DNA of 64,000 bases from Frateuria defendens (GTDB lineage Bacteria > Pseudomonadota > Gammaproteobacteria > Xanthomonadales > Rhodanobacteraceae). The position numbers were made by a program, and so were the translations under genes. The stretch covers positions 1-64,000 of the forward strand of contig NZ_LFQR01000042.1 in NCBI RefSeq assembly GCF_001182895.1, in the 5' to 3' direction. Shown here in pieces: positions 6,853 through 16,304 of the stretch (position 1 is its first letter; every line of letters begins with the position of its first letter). The notes below the pieces were generated by a model. It was not told where the DNA came from. It did not search any database and worked only from the letters and a program-made list of their open reading frames with translations.

Positions 6853-9300
6853 TTAGAAGAACGAAGCGCCGAAGGTGACCATGTAGGTGCGGTCCTGCAG
6901 CACCTGGTAGTACGGCGAGGCCGCGTACAGCTGGCTGCCGTTCGAGTCGTAGGTGGCGCCGCCCTCGGGCGACAGGAAGGTGCCCGTGCTGCCCACGAAG
7001 GTGAAGGCCTTGCGGTTGAGCAGGTTGGAGACGTTGAACTTCACGTAGGGCTTGGTCAGCGCGCCGAAGTCGTGGAACTTCCAGCCCGTGTTGAGGTTGA
7101 GCGTGGTGTAGCCGCCCACCTTCTCGGTGTTCGACCAGTCGCCCCACACCGGGCCGCGGTACTTGGCGTTCAAGCTCGCCCACAGCGGCCCGTGGTTGTA
7201 CTGCACGCTGACGAAGCCCAGGTTGCGCGGCGTGTTGAACAGCGTCTTGCCGCGGGTGTTGTAGATGCCCGGCACCGTCACCTTCTTGCCGTTGACGATC
7301 TGCGTGCCTTCGCCCGCGACCTCCAGATTGGTCTGCAGGCGTGCCTGGACGTAGTTGTAGTTGGCGTAGACCTTCCAGTCGTCGGAGATCTGGTAGGCGC
7401 CCTCCAGGCTCACGCCGCGCATGTGCACCTTGGGCACCGCCTGGTACACGGTCAGGCCGGTGGCCTGGTCATAGCCGGACACCTGCTTGTTGTTGAAGTT
7501 GGAGCCATACACGTCCACGTTGGCCGACAGGCGCTCGCCGTAGAAGCGCCAGCCCAGGTCGGCGGTGATCGCGGACTCGGGCTTGGTCGCCGACTGGTTG
7601 CCGGCGCCGAGGATGCTGGTGTTGAGCGAGCCGTTGATCGGCGCGCGGAAGGTCTTGCCGCCGCCGAAGTAGAACTGGTTCTTCTCGTCCAGCTGGAACT
7701 TCACGCCCACCGTCGGCGTGACCTTGTGGTAGGTGGCCGAGACCTGGCTGCCGTACTGGCCGATCGAGCTCGGCGCCTCGATGATGTAGCCGCTGCGCTT
7801 CACCCACAGATAGGCCAGGCTTGCGGTGAAGGTCCACTTGTCGGTCGGCGTCCAGGTATCGGTGACGAAGCCCTTGCGCGTGTCGGTGGTGGTGTACTGG
7901 TCGTAGGACTTCTGGGTGCCGCCGTTGGGGTAGCGGATCACGTAGTCGCTGCCCCAGTTGTCGGCCGGCACGCTGCTGGAGGGGTCGATCGGCGAGTACG
8001 CCTGGCCCTGCTGCTGGCGGGGCTTCTCGTACCACACGCCGTATTCGAGGCTGTTGTTGTCGGTCAGGTCCTGGTTGAACTTGACCACCACGCCCGGGCG
8101 GTAAGTGTAGGAGTAGCTCAGCGCATAGACCGGCGCACAGCCGGACCGGGTACAGCCGACCACGCCGTCGCCGTTCAGATCCTGGTCCAGGTACTTGAAC
8201 CTGTACTGGTCGGCCGGGTTGGCCGACTCGGTGAAAGTGGTGGTCGAACCGCCGCCGCCGCTGCCGTACTGGAAGTACGGCACCACCGACAGGTGCAGGC
8301 TGTCGCTCAGCGTGAACTCGCCGTCCAGGCTGGCCAGGTAGCTCTTGAACGGGTTGGTGTGCAGCTTCCAGTAGCTGGTGTTGATCGCGCCGGTCGCGGT
8401 GTGCGGGTTCGACGAGTAGCTCTGGAAGTAGTCGCGCGCCGCATCGGCCTTGCCCAGGCCGTAGTAGGAATTCTTGAACTCGCGGTTGTACTGGATGGAG
8501 GCCGAGATCGAGTTGCGGTCGTCGATGGTCCACACCGACTTGGCGTCGGCCTTGCTGATCTTCATGTGGCCCTGGCCTCGCCAGAAGTTGGCCTCGTTGT
8601 TCGAGTAGGAGAGCCAGGAGCGCACCGGCCCGGTGTCGCCGGTGTTCAGGCGCACGAAGGTTCGGTGGTAGCTGTTGCTGCCGAACGACTGCGTGGCATC
8701 CACGCCGGCCTTGTGCGACGGATCGATGGTGACCCAGGCGATGGAGCCGCCGGCCGCGCCCATCACCGGCATCGAGGAGTCGGGGTAGCCCTGGGTGACG
8801 GTGATGTCGCCCATGTTCTCGGTGTCGCCGTACTCCGAGGAATAGACCCTGTAGTTGCCGCTATCGTTGATCGGCGCGCCGTTGACCGTGGCGCCGATCT
8901 CGTCGCTGGTGTAGCCGCGGATGCTGTAGCTGCCGTCGTTCAGGCCGGTGACGTCGTCGGTCGCCGCGTTGACGCCCGGGATGCTCTCGATCGCCTGCAC
9001 GAAGGTGGCGCCGGGCGCGCCCTGCTGGATCGCCTCGCGGGTCACCGTCGACACCGCCTTGGGCGCGTCCTGCACGGTCATGTAGCCGCCGCCGCGGTTG
9101 AGCGTATCGGCGCTCACGCTCATGCCCTGCAGCTGCTGCGCGCGGCGGGTGTCGTTGGAGCTGGTGGTGTTGGAGGTGCTGGACACGCTGGCACGGGGTG
9201 CCGCCTTCTGCGTCGCCCCCTGGTCGGCGGATTGCGCCACCGCTGCGCCACTGCCGCACAGCGCCAGAATGATCATGGCCGGCAAATAACTACGTTTCAT
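6853..9300 (-). CDS. TonB-dependent outer-membrane receptor
   Basis: A protein of 815 residues. The signal peptide (MKRSYLPAMIILAL..., cleavage near AAVAQ) is followed by a low-complexity Ser/Thr linker, a plug domain (about 75-210; SIPGVNAATDD, SIRGYTSDEIG) and a beta-barrel ending FGASFF with the terminal Phe typical of outer-membrane proteins. No N-terminal CarboxypepD-like module is present, unlike the neighbouring receptor. An extracellular-loop candidate contains DLNGDGVVGCTRSGC, a DxNxDG calcium-loop-like motif beside two cysteines. The ligand is unknown. The start at 9300 is preferred to the ATG at 9306 because GGGG would lie directly against that codon but is well spaced from 9300. 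A strong terminator follows. Confidence 0.88.
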   Translation of the reverse strand: MKRSYLPAMIILALCGSGAAVAQSADQGATQKAAPRASVSSTSNTTSSNDTRRAQQLQGMSVSADTLNRGGGYMTVQDAPKAVSTVTREAIQQGAPGATFVQAIESIPGVNAATDDVTGLNDGSYSIRGYTSDEIGATVNGAPINDSGNYRVYSSEYGDTENMGDITVTQGYPDSSMPVMGAAGGSIAWVTIDPSHKAGVDATQSFGSNSYHRTFVRLNTGDTGPVRSWLSYSNNEANFWRGQGHMKISKADAKSVWTIDDRNSISASIQYNREFKNSYYGLGKADAARDYFQSYSSNPHTATGAINTSYWKLHTNPFKSYLASLDGEFTLSDSLHLSVVPYFQYGSGGGGSTTTFTESANPADQYRFKYLDQDLNGDGVVGCTRSGCAPVYALSYSYTYRPGVVVKFNQDLTDNNSLEYGVWYEKPRQQQGQAYSPIDPSSSVPADNWGSDYVIRYPNGGTQKSYDQYTTTDTRKGFVTDTWTPTDKWTFTASLAYLWVKRSGYIIEAPSSIGQYGSQVSATYHKVTPTVGVKFQLDEKNQFYFGGGKTFRAPINGSLNTSILGAGNQSATKPESAITADLGWRFYGERLSANVDVYGSNFNNKQVSGYDQATGLTVYQAVPKVHMRGVSLEGAYQISDDWKVYANYNYVQARLQTNLEVAGEGTQIVNGKKVTVPGIYNTRGKTLFNTPRNLGFVSVQYNHGPLWASLNAKYRGPVWGDWSNTEKVGGYTTLNLNTGWKFHDFGALTKPYVKFNVSNLLNRKAFTFVGSTGTFLSPEGGATYDSNGSQLYAASPYYQVLQDRTYMVTFGASFF

Positions 9301-9803
9301 TGGCATCCCCGTAAATTCTTGTCGTAAGAGATTTCGCTTTTCCCAAGCAAATACATGCCTTGCCGGCGAATTCGCCAGCGAAGGCATGTGCTGTCTTTTC
9401 CCCTGTGCGCGTTACGCGGTCGCCGGGGCGGCGAAGTTCGCTATCGATGCATGACCCGACGGTCACTCTAAACGCGACTTCATGACAAATCTAGCGCAAA
9501 TTTCACATTCATTCCGCAGTGCGGAAAGTCACGGTTTGCGTTTCTGCCCGGCCTGGCAGGCCGGGATATGCATGTTCTTGCCGCACTGCCGAATGCCATC
9601 GAGAGGTGCCGCGCGGCAGGAAATCGCTGCACGGCGAGCGGCGCTGCGGCCGCCCAGGCGGTGCGCGCGGCCGCAGCGATCGCGCCATGCTGCGAGAGGG
9701 ATCACGGATGACAACCCCACCGCCCACGAAGGCAAGGGCCGCACGCCGACCTTCATCGGGCAAAACGCAATGGGAGGCAGGCGGACACCCGCCTGCCCGA
9801 AAC
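9301..9803. other. Intergenic region, 503 bp
   Basis: No supported gene. The right-hand part (about 9301-9530) is the upstream region of the TonB receptor and is relatively A+T-rich near 9480-9530. The left flank of olsF-like holds the hairpin at 9776-9797. Short open frames here have GC-rich random composition and no homology that I recognise. Confidence 0.5.
9776..9797 (-). terminator. Hairpin just past the OlsF-like gene
   Basis: GGCAGGCGG / CCGCCTGCC form a 9-bp perfect stem with a 4-nt loop, 6 bp beyond the stop codon at 9804. There is no T-run, so it may only be a weak or Rho-assisted end. Confidence 0.4.
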
Positions 9804-11519
9804 CTAGGCGGGCTTGCCGAGGTAGCGCGCCCGCTTGGCCGGCTTGAGCATGCCCAGGTCCAGCATCACCAGGCCGTCGACGCAGCCGGAAAAGCCGGGG
9901 TCCTCGCCGAAGTCGAGGAACTGCACGCCCTCGGGCTGCACCAGGTCCACGTACTGGCGATAGAGCACCGGCAGGCTCACGCCGAGCGCGTCGAGGTGAT
10001 GCTTGAGCTTGCCCAGGCCCGCGGCCGGGTCGAGCCCGTCGAGCGACTGGCGCACCAGCTCCAGCACGTCGGCGGACACCACGAACGGCTGGCGCGCGGC
10101 GGCGAGGCCGGGGGCACCGAAATAATGCTGGTGGGCCGCGGCGATCCACTCCCGCGCCTCGCGCGGCAGGCTCACCGACATGCTGACCGGGCCGAACAGG
10201 TAGCGGATCTCCGGATGCCGCTGCAGGTACAGGCCGATGCCCTGCCACAGCTGGTCCAGCGCCCGCGAGCGCCAGTACGCCGGCGCGATGAAGCTGCGCC
10301 CCAGCTCCAGCCCCTGCGCCAGCCGCGATTCCAGCGCCGGCGAGTAGCTGAAGAGGCTGGAGGTGTAGAGCCCCGCCATGCCGCGCTCGGCGATCAGCCG
10401 TCCGCCATGGCCGAAGCGGTAGGCACCGACGATGCGCTGCGGCTGCGGGTCCCACAGCAGCAGGTGCTCGTAATGCGGATCGTAGGCGTCCAGGTCGCGG
10501 CGCGTGTTGGTGCCCTCGCCCACCTTGCGGAAGGTGAGCTCGCGCAGGCGCCCGATCTCGCGCAGCACCGGGCCGTCGGCCGCGCCCTTGTACAGGATGG
10601 CCTGCTTGCCGTCGTTGAGGTCCGCGAGCTTCTCGCCCCGCCCCAGCAGTTCCGCGGCGACGAGTTCGGGCGGCTCGGGATGGGCCAGCGGCGTCTGCCC
10701 GCCGAAGATCAGGCCGCGCCGGCGACCGACGCGGTAGACGTGCCGGCGCATCAGCTTCGCCGCCTGCTCGGCGGAGCCGCCGCTGCGCTGAGCCAGCTCT
10801 TCCGCGCCGATCAGCGCGCCCACCGAGAAGCCGATCCGCCGCGTCGCCGGCGTCGCCGCCTCGCGTGGCAGCATGGCCGTGCTGAGCGGCTTGGCCAGCA
10901 TCGACAGGCCGTAGAACATCGCCGAGTTGCGCGCCGCGATATGCACCGGCAGCACCGGCACCTTGCCGCGCAGCGCGAGCCGGGCGAAGCCGTCGGACCA
11001 GCCCCCGTCGCGTACCCCGCCGGGCCGCATGCGCGAGACCTCGCCCGCCGGGAAGACCACCAGCGCCTCGCCGTTGTCCAGCGCGCGGTAGAGGTTGCGC
11101 ATGCGCGAGGCCGCGCCCTTGCCGAACACGTCCACCGGCAGTAGCAGGCGGCGCAGCGGCTCGAGGGCGTTCAGCCAGTCGTTGCCGAGGATGCGCACGT
11201 CCGGGCGCACGGAACCGACCAGATCCATCAGCGCCAGCGCATCGACGATGCCGAGCGGATGGTTGGCCACCACCAGCAGCGGCCCCTCGACCGGGATGTT
11301 CTCGCGCTCGGACTCGCTCACGCGATAACTGACGCCGAGCACGTCGAGTCCATGCCGCACGAACTCGAGGCCGTCGTAACGGCTGGCCAGGCCGAAGGCG
11401 CGGTTGAAGCCCGCCTCGTCCGCCAGACGCCCCAGCATGCCGGCCATCTGCCGGCGGATCACCGGGTGTTGCGCCAGCCACGGCAGGCGCTCGACAAGTG
11501 TCTGTTCGACACTAAGCAT
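9804..11519 (-). CDS. Two-domain acyltransferase, OlsF-like (candidate ornithine-lipid synthase)
   Basis: A protein of 571 residues that joins two acyltransferase modules. The N-terminal part (about 60-280) is a PlsC-type lysophospholipid acyltransferase with the catalytic NHPLGIVD motif (H87, D93) and FPAGEVSR. The C-terminal part (about 300-560) resembles the GNAT/autoinducer-synthase-like N-acyltransferase of OlsB (ILYKGA, REIGRLRELTFRKVGEG, YRFGHGG). This order and length match OlsF, the bifunctional enzyme that makes ornithine lipids from ornithine and acyl-ACP. The assignment is inferred from domain order; such proteins are often annotated only as hemolysin-like or GNAT proteins. It is probably bound to the inner membrane. 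It is monocistronic. Confidence 0.72.
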   Translation of the reverse strand: MLSVEQTLVERLPWLAQHPVIRRQMAGMLGRLADEAGFNRAFGLASRYDGLEFVRHGLDVLGVSYRVSESERENIPVEGPLLVVANHPLGIVDALALMDLVGSVRPDVRILGNDWLNALEPLRRLLLPVDVFGKGAASRMRNLYRALDNGEALVVFPAGEVSRMRPGGVRDGGWSDGFARLALRGKVPVLPVHIAARNSAMFYGLSMLAKPLSTAMLPREAATPATRRIGFSVGALIGAEELAQRSGGSAEQAAKLMRRHVYRVGRRRGLIFGGQTPLAHPEPPELVAAELLGRGEKLADLNDGKQAILYKGAADGPVLREIGRLRELTFRKVGEGTNTRRDLDAYDPHYEHLLLWDPQPQRIVGAYRFGHGGRLIAERGMAGLYTSSLFSYSPALESRLAQGLELGRSFIAPAYWRSRALDQLWQGIGLYLQRHPEIRYLFGPVSMSVSLPREAREWIAAAHQHYFGAPGLAAARQPFVVSADVLELVRQSLDGLDPAAGLGKLKHHLDALGVSLPVLYRQYVDLVQPEGVQFLDFGEDPGFSGCVDGLVMLDLGMLKPAKRARYLGKPA

Positions 11520-11609
11520 GACCGCTTTCTCCTGATGCTCCGTCCATGCTGGTGGGCAATTATGACAGCCGGGTGATGACTGCGGCAGATTCTTGCGACG
11601 GCCGCCCGG

Positions 11610-12218
11610 TCAGGGCGACGCCTTCAGGAAGGCTTCCACGCCGCCCATGAACATCTGCACCGACAGCGCGATCAGCAGCATGCCCATCACGCGCTCCAGC
11701 GCGGTCAGCACGCTCTCGCCCAGCCAGCGGAAGAGATAGGTGGAGCTGAGCAGGATCACCGAGGTGGCCAGCCACGCCAGCAGCAGCGCCAGCGCCCAGT
11801 CCGCGGTGCGGCCGGGCGAACTGTTGGTCAGCAGCAACAGCGCGGCCATCGCCGAGGGGCCGGCCACGCCGGGGATCGCCATCGGCACGATGAAGGGCTC
11901 GCCGCCCTCGGCCTTGCCGAAGATGCCGCCCTCGACCGGGGGGAACACCATGCGGATGCCGATCAGAAACAGCACGATGCCGCCGGCGATGCTGATCGAC
12001 TCCTGCTTGAGCTGCAGCAGGTGCAGGATGTGCTGGCCGCCGATCAGGAACACCAGCAGCACGCCCAGCGCGATCACCAGCTCGCGCACCATCACCAGGC
12101 GGCGGCGGCTGGGCGGCACGTCCTTGAGCAGGCTGAGGAAGAGCGGGATGTTGCCGAGCGGGTCCATGATCAGGAACAGCAGGATTCCCGCCGACAGCGT
12201 GGTCATCTGCGTTTCCAT
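11610..12218 (-). CDS. MarC family integral membrane protein
   Basis: A protein of 202 residues with about six hydrophobic helices (for example 8-27, 46-65, 73-92, 114-130, 140-160, 180-197). It carries family hallmarks MDPLGNIPLFLSLL near the N-terminus and FIVPMAIPGVAGPSA in the middle. MarC/YhgN proteins sit in the inner membrane and their substrate is not settled; the old link to multiple antibiotic resistance is not supported. The start could instead be the ATG four codons on, which has a GGAA ahead. It lies downstream of and in the same direction as the SDR gene, with a 45-bp gap. Confidence 0.85.
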   Translation of the reverse strand: METQMTTLSAGILLFLIMDPLGNIPLFLSLLKDVPPSRRRLVMVRELVIALGVLLVFLIGGQHILHLLQLKQESISIAGGIVLFLIGIRMVFPPVEGGIFGKAEGGEPFIVPMAIPGVAGPSAMAALLLLTNSSPGRTADWALALLLAWLATSVILLSSTYLFRWLGESVLTALERVMGMLLIALSVQMFMGGVEAFLKASP

Positions 12219-12263
12219 CAGGCGCGTTCCGTGGTGGCGTTGGGAATGGGCGGCATCATCGGC

Positions 12264-13031
12264 TCAAGCCGCCCGCAAATCGAGGGCCGCGCCGCGCGCC
12301 GCCGCGCCCGCGGCCGAGAGCAGGTAGAGCGCGGCCGCAGCCGCCTCGTCGGGCAACGGCTGCAACAGCGTGTCTTCGCCGAAATAGGCTTCGCGCCGCA
12401 GGGCAGTGCGCATCGGCGCCGGCAGCAGCGCGTGCACGCGCACCGGGCCGCGCTCGGTCTCCTGATGCAGGGTTTCCGCCAGGCGTTCGAGCGCGGCCTT
12501 GGAGACCCCGTAGGCGCCCCAGTGCGCCCGCGCGAGCAGGGCCGGATCGTCGAGCACGAACACCACCGCGCCGCCCTCGCCCTGCTGCAACAGCGGCAGG
12601 CAGGCCTGGGTGAGCGCGAACGGCGCCGACACGTTGACGTGCAGGGTGCGCAGCCAGTCGTCCGGCTTGTGCATGGCGAGCGGCGTCAGGCCGGTGAAGC
12701 AGGCCGCCGCGTGCACGATGCCGTCGAGCCGGCCAAGCTCGCGCTGCAACCCGTCGGCCAGCGCCGCGTAGTCGGTCGGCGTCGCCTGTTCCAGGTCGAG
12801 CGGATGGATCACCGGCTCGGGCAGGCCCTCCGCGCGCATCGCGTCGTAGAGCTGCTCCAGCTGCCGCGTGCGGCGGCCGGCCAGCACCACCGTGGCGCCG
12901 GCCCGCGCCGCAGCCAGCGCCACCGCGCGCCCGAGACCGCCGTAGGCGCCGGTGACCAGGACCACGCGACCGGCCAGCAGCCCGGCCGCCGGTGACCAGC
13001 CCGGCGGCAGTCGGACGAGGGGAAGGCTCAT
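12264..13031 (-). CDS. Short-chain dehydrogenase/reductase
   Basis: A protein of 255 residues with a Rossmann fold. It has a glycine-rich cofactor loop VVLVTGAYGGLGRAVAL (about 22-38), a NAG-equivalent region around VHAAACF, and the catalytic pair in YGVSKAALERL. The substrate is unknown; the general size and shape resemble YciK-type oxidoreductases. Its ATG overlaps the grxD stop codon in an ATGA arrangement, so the two are translationally coupled. Codon use matches the housekeeping neighbours. Confidence 0.85.
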   Translation of the reverse strand: MSLPLVRLPPGWSPAAGLLAGRVVLVTGAYGGLGRAVALAAARAGATVVLAGRRTRQLEQLYDAMRAEGLPEPVIHPLDLEQATPTDYAALADGLQRELGRLDGIVHAAACFTGLTPLAMHKPDDWLRTLHVNVSAPFALTQACLPLLQQGEGGAVVFVLDDPALLARAHWGAYGVSKAALERLAETLHQETERGPVRVHALLPAPMRTALRREAYFGEDTLLQPLPDEAAAAALYLLSAAGAAARGAALDLRAA

Positions 13032-13354
13032 CCGTGCGCCTGGCTCGCCACGTCGGCGACCATGCGCGCCAGCTCGCCGGCCGAGTTCAGATCCTCGATC
13101 ACGTCGCAGCCGCCGATCAACTCGCCCTGGATGAAAAGCTGCGGGAAGGTCGGCCAGTTGGAGAAGTGCGGCAGCGCGGCCCGCACCTCCGGATCGGCCA
13201 GCACGTTCACCGCGTGGTAGTCCGCGCCGGCCTCCTCGAGCGCCTGCACCGCGCGACTGGAGAAGCCGCACATCGGATACTTCGGCGTGCCCTTCATGAA
13301 GAGCACGACGGGATGCTCGACCAGCACCGCCTTGATTCGCTCGTTGACGTCCAT
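13028..13354 (-). CDS. grxD: Monothiol glutaredoxin GrxD
   Basis: A protein of 108 residues with the monothiol active site CGFS (C29-S32) and the glutathione/cluster-binding pieces WPTFPQLF and GGCDVIED. Proteins of this class bind a bridging [2Fe-2S] cluster with glutathione, often with BolA, and act in iron-sulphur trafficking in the cytosol. The length is standard. It is divergent from sodB, with 122 bp between the starts, and its stop codon overlaps the SDR start. Confidence 0.95.
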   Translation of the reverse strand: MDVNERIKAVLVEHPVVLFMKGTPKYPMCGFSSRAVQALEEAGADYHAVNVLADPEVRAALPHFSNWPTFPQLFIQGELIGGCDVIEDLNSAGELARMVADVASQAHG

Positions 13355-13476
13355 AACTTGGAATTCATCACTACAATGCAGCCGGGACGCAATAGTGTAT
13401 CAGCGCCCCCGGCCCGCCCCGCGCGGCGCGGCGCCGGGCACCCGGTTTTCCTCAGCCAACGCCCAGGAGTCACCAC

Positions 13477-14055
13477 ATGGCGATCGAACTCCCCCCCTTG
13501 CCGTACGAGAAGAATGCGCTCGAACCGCACATCTCCGCCGAAACGCTGGAGTACCACTACGGCAAGCACCATCAGGCCTACGTCACCAATCTCAACAACC
13601 TGATCAAGGGCACCGAGCTTGAGAACGCCTCCCTGGAGGACATCATCAAGGCCTCTTCCGGCGGCGTCTTCAACAACGCCGCGCAGGTGTGGAACCACAC
13701 CTTCTACTGGAACTCGCTGAGCCCCAAGGGCGGCGGCGCCCCCACCGGCAAGCTGGCCGACGCGATCGACAAGGCCTTCGGCTCGTTCGAGAAGTTCAAG
13801 GAGGAGTTCACCAAGTCCGCGGTGGGCAACTTCGGTTCCGGCTGGACCTGGCTGGTGCAGCGCCCCGACGGTTCGCTGGGCATCGTCAACACCTCCAACG
13901 CCGCCACGCCGATCACCGGCAGCGACAAGCCGCTGTTCACCACCGACGTGTGGGAGCACGCCTACTACATCGACTACCGCAACGCCCGCCCGAAATACAT
14001 CGAGGCGTTCTGGAACCTGGTGAACTGGGAATTCGCGGCCGGCAACCTGGCCTGA
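13477..14055 (+). CDS. sodB: Superoxide dismutase, iron type
   Basis: A protein of 192 residues, standard for Fe/Mn-SOD. The four metal ligands are visible: H27, H74 (WNHTFYW), D157 and H161 ([10 protein letters not shown]). Gln70 in AAQVWNH is the active-site position typical of the iron enzyme, so SodB is favoured over SodA. It converts superoxide to peroxide and oxygen in the cytosol. AGGAG lies about 7 nt before the ATG. A bidirectional terminator follows directly. Confidence 0.96.
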   Translation: MAIELPPLPYEKNALEPHISAETLEYHYGKHHQAYVTNLNNLIKGTELENASLEDIIKASSGGVFNNAAQVWNHTFYWNSLSPKGGGAPTGKLADAIDKAFGSFEKFKEEFTKSAVGNFGSGWTWLVQRPDGSLGIVNTSNAATPITGSDKPLFTTDVWEHAYYIDYRNARPKYIEAFWNLVNWEFAAGNLA

Positions 14056-14074
14056 TCCTCCCCGCCTCGCCGAC

Positions 14075-14104
14075 AAAAAACCCCGGATCGCTCCGGGGTT
14101 TTTT
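14075..14104. terminator. Bidirectional terminator between sodB and purK
   Basis: The stem CCCCGGA / TCCGGGG with a 4-nt loop is flanked by six A and six T. It serves sodB on the plus strand and purK on the minus strand, which converge here. Confidence 0.92.
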
Positions 14105-14143
14105 CATGGCGGCTGTCCGCCACGCGCCGTTCGCGCAGGCCAC

Positions 14144-15301
14144 TCAGCCGCGCAGCACATCCAGCGCCGGCTGCGCCTGCGGCAACCGACCCAGCGCGAG
14201 CGCGACCTCCTCCACCCGCGCGGCCAGCTGGCCTGCCCCGTCGGCGCAGACGGTGGCATGCCCCACCTTGCGCCCCGCGCGCGGCGCCTTGCCGTAGTCG
14301 TGCCAGTGTGCGTCCGCCACGCGCAGCAGCGGCACCGGGTCCGGCAGTTCGCCGATCCAGTTGAACATGGCCGACGCGCCGCGCGCCGCCGTGTCGCCGA
14401 GCGGCAGGCCGAGCACGGCCCGCACGTGGTTCTCGAACTGGCTGGCGACCGCCCCCTCGATGGTCCAGTGGCCGGAGTTGTGCACGCGCGGCGCCATCTC
14501 GTTGCCGAGCAGGCGCCCGTCCTTGACGAACAGCTCCAGCGCGAACACGCCCACGTAGTCGAGCCGCTCGGCCAGGGTACGGGCATGGGCGGCGGCCTGC
14601 TCCTGCAGGCCGTCGATGTCCGGCGCCGGCGCGAGGCTCAGGCTCAGCACGCCGTCGACGTGCCAGTTGCGGGTCAGCGGCCAGGTGCGCAGCTCGCCGC
14701 CCTGGCCGCGCACGGCCAGCACCGACAGCTCGCGCTCGAACGGCACGAAGGCCTCCAGGATCAGGCCGTGTTCGGCCGCCGCCGCGCCCAGCGCGTCCCA
14801 GGCGGCGTCGGCGTCGGCCGGCGTGCGCAGGCGGAACTGACCCTTGCCGTCGTAGCCCAGGCGGCGGGTCTTCAAAATCGCCGGCGCGCCGATCGCGCCG
14901 AGGGCGAAATCCAGCGCCTCGCGCGTCGCCACCGGCATGAAGGCCGGCGTGTCGAGGCCGCAGTCGCGGAACAGGGTCTTCTCGCTCAGCCGATCCTGCG
15001 CCACCGCCAGCGCCTGCGGGTTGGGCGCCGCCGGCACGCGCTCGGCCAGCCACTGCGCGGTGGCCGCGGGCACGTTCTCGAAGTCGAAGGTGACCGCATC
15101 GACCTCGCGCGCGAAGGCCTCCAGCGCGGCGTGGTCGTCCCACGCGGCGACGCGCAGCGGCGCAACCTGGCCGGCGCAGGCGTCGGCCGCGACGTCGAAG
15201 GCCACGGTCTTCACGCCCAGTGGCGCGGCAGCCAGGGCCAGCATGCGCGCCAGCTGGCCGCCGCCCAGCACGCCCAGCACGGGCTGGCGACGAGCGCTCA
15301 C
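14144..15301 (-). CDS. purK: N5-carboxyaminoimidazole ribonucleotide synthase PurK
   Basis: A protein of 385 residues with the ATP-grasp order: an N-terminal Rossmann-like domain beginning [14 protein letters not shown], an ATP-binding middle ([23 protein letters not shown]) and the conserved [18 protein letters not shown]. It makes N5-CAIR from AIR, ATP and bicarbonate in purine synthesis, feeding PurE. Its start overlaps the purE stop by four bases (ATGA), the standard purEK operon arrangement. Confidence 0.96.
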   Translation of the reverse strand: MSARRQPVLGVLGGGQLARMLALAAAPLGVKTVAFDVAADACAGQVAPLRVAAWDDHAALEAFAREVDAVTFDFENVPAATAQWLAERVPAAPNPQALAVAQDRLSEKTLFRDCGLDTPAFMPVATREALDFALGAIGAPAILKTRRLGYDGKGQFRLRTPADADAAWDALGAAAAEHGLILEAFVPFERELSVLAVRGQGGELRTWPLTRNWHVDGVLSLSLAPAPDIDGLQEQAAAHARTLAERLDYVGVFALELFVKDGRLLGNEMAPRVHNSGHWTIEGAVASQFENHVRAVLGLPLGDTAARGASAMFNWIGELPDPVPLLRVADAHWHDYGKAPRAGRKVGHATVCADGAGQLAARVEEVALALGRLPQAQPALDVLRG

Positions 15302-15801
15302 GCGCGCGGGTCCGGCTGGTCGAGCACGCTCTGCGTCTGGCGCGCGCGGTAGGCGTCCAGCGCGGCGGCGACGGCGTCATCGTGCAGCGCCAGCACGGCG
15401 GCGGCGAGCAGGCCGGCGTTCACCGCACCGGCGCGGCCGATGGCGAGCGTGCCGACCGGGATGCCGGCCGGCATCTGCGCGATCGACAGCAGCGAGTCCA
15501 TGCCATTGAGCGCCTTGGACTGCACCGGCACGCCGAACACCGGCAGCCGGGTCTTGGCCGCCAGCATGCCTGGCAGGTGCGCCGCGCCGCCGGCGCCGGC
15601 GACGATCACCTGGATGCCGCGCCCCGGCGCCTCCTCCGCGTAGCGGAACAGCAGGTCCGGCGTGCGGTGCGCCGAGACCACCTGCACCTCGTGCGGCACG
15701 CCGAGCGTGCCCAGCACCTCGGCGGCATGCGCCATGGTCTCCCAGTCCGAGCGCGAGCCCATCACGATGCCCACGCGAGGCGGATTGGCTGTCGAGGTCA
15801 T
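15298..15801 (-). CDS. purE: N5-CAIR mutase PurE
   Basis: A protein of 167 residues with the class I PurE signature [14 protein letters not shown] near the N-terminus, SAHRTP (about 43-48) and [10 protein letters not shown]. It moves the carboxyl group of N5-CAIR to C4 to give CAIR. It is the first gene of purEK. The short gap to the divergent Trm112 gene (64 bp) must hold promoters for both. Confidence 0.96.
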   Translation of the reverse strand: MTSTANPPRVGIVMGSRSDWETMAHAAEVLGTLGVPHEVQVVSAHRTPDLLFRYAEEAPGRGIQVIVAGAGGAAHLPGMLAAKTRLPVFGVPVQSKALNGMDSLLSIAQMPAGIPVGTLAIGRAGAVNAGLLAAAVLALHDDAVAAALDAYRARQTQSVLDQPDPRA

Positions 15802-15865
15802 GGTCCGGCCTTCCCAAAAGGGTTATTGTAAAGTCTTTCCGCACTCCGGCACGACCCGTTATCCG

Positions 15866-16135
15866 ATGGACAAGCGCCTGCTCGACATCCTGTGCTGCCC
15901 GGTCAGCAAGACCCCGGTCCGCCTGCTCGCCAAGGCCGAGCTCGATGCGCTGAATTCGGCCATCGAACAGAGCCAGGTCGATACCGTGGCCGGCACGCCC
16001 GTGCGCCAGCGCGTGGCCGAGGGCCTGATCACGGTGGACCGCAAGCTGATCTACCGGATCGACGACGGCATTCCGGTGATGCTGCCGGAGGAAGGCATCG
16101 GCACCGTGCAGTTGCGCGAGTTTCCGGTGAACTGA
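15866..16135 (+). CDS. Trm112 family protein (YcaR-like)
   Basis: A small 89-residue protein starting MDKRLLDILCCPVSKTPVRLL, the zinc-ribbon-like start of the Trm112/UPF0434 family, and ending with the family block KLIYRIDDGIPVMLPEEGI. Eukaryotic and archaeal Trm112 activates methyltransferases; the bacterial role is not settled. Usual bacterial members have about 60 residues; this one has an extra segment of about 25 residues (IEQSQVDTVAGTPVRQRVAE) in the middle. The start is fixed by homology; no clear ribosome-binding site is visible. Confidence 0.85.
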   Translation: MDKRLLDILCCPVSKTPVRLLAKAELDALNSAIEQSQVDTVAGTPVRQRVAEGLITVDRKLIYRIDDGIPVMLPEEGIGTVQLREFPVN

Positions 16136-16304
16136 ATGGAGCTCGTCCCGGCGCCGACGGCCGGACCGCCCGATTGCATGGCGACATCAGGGATGATCGA
16201 CACGGTGTCAGGCATCGCGGACATGACATGAGCGGACTTCTCACTTATCGTCGGGGGCTATACGGTCGATCCGGTCGCGGTATCCCGCGGCCCGCTCCAG
16301 GGGG

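Noticed and set aside
6568-9327. A 919-codon plus-strand frame opposite the second receptor
   Set aside because: Same antisense artefact; it runs through the minus-strand terminator and has no recognisable motif.
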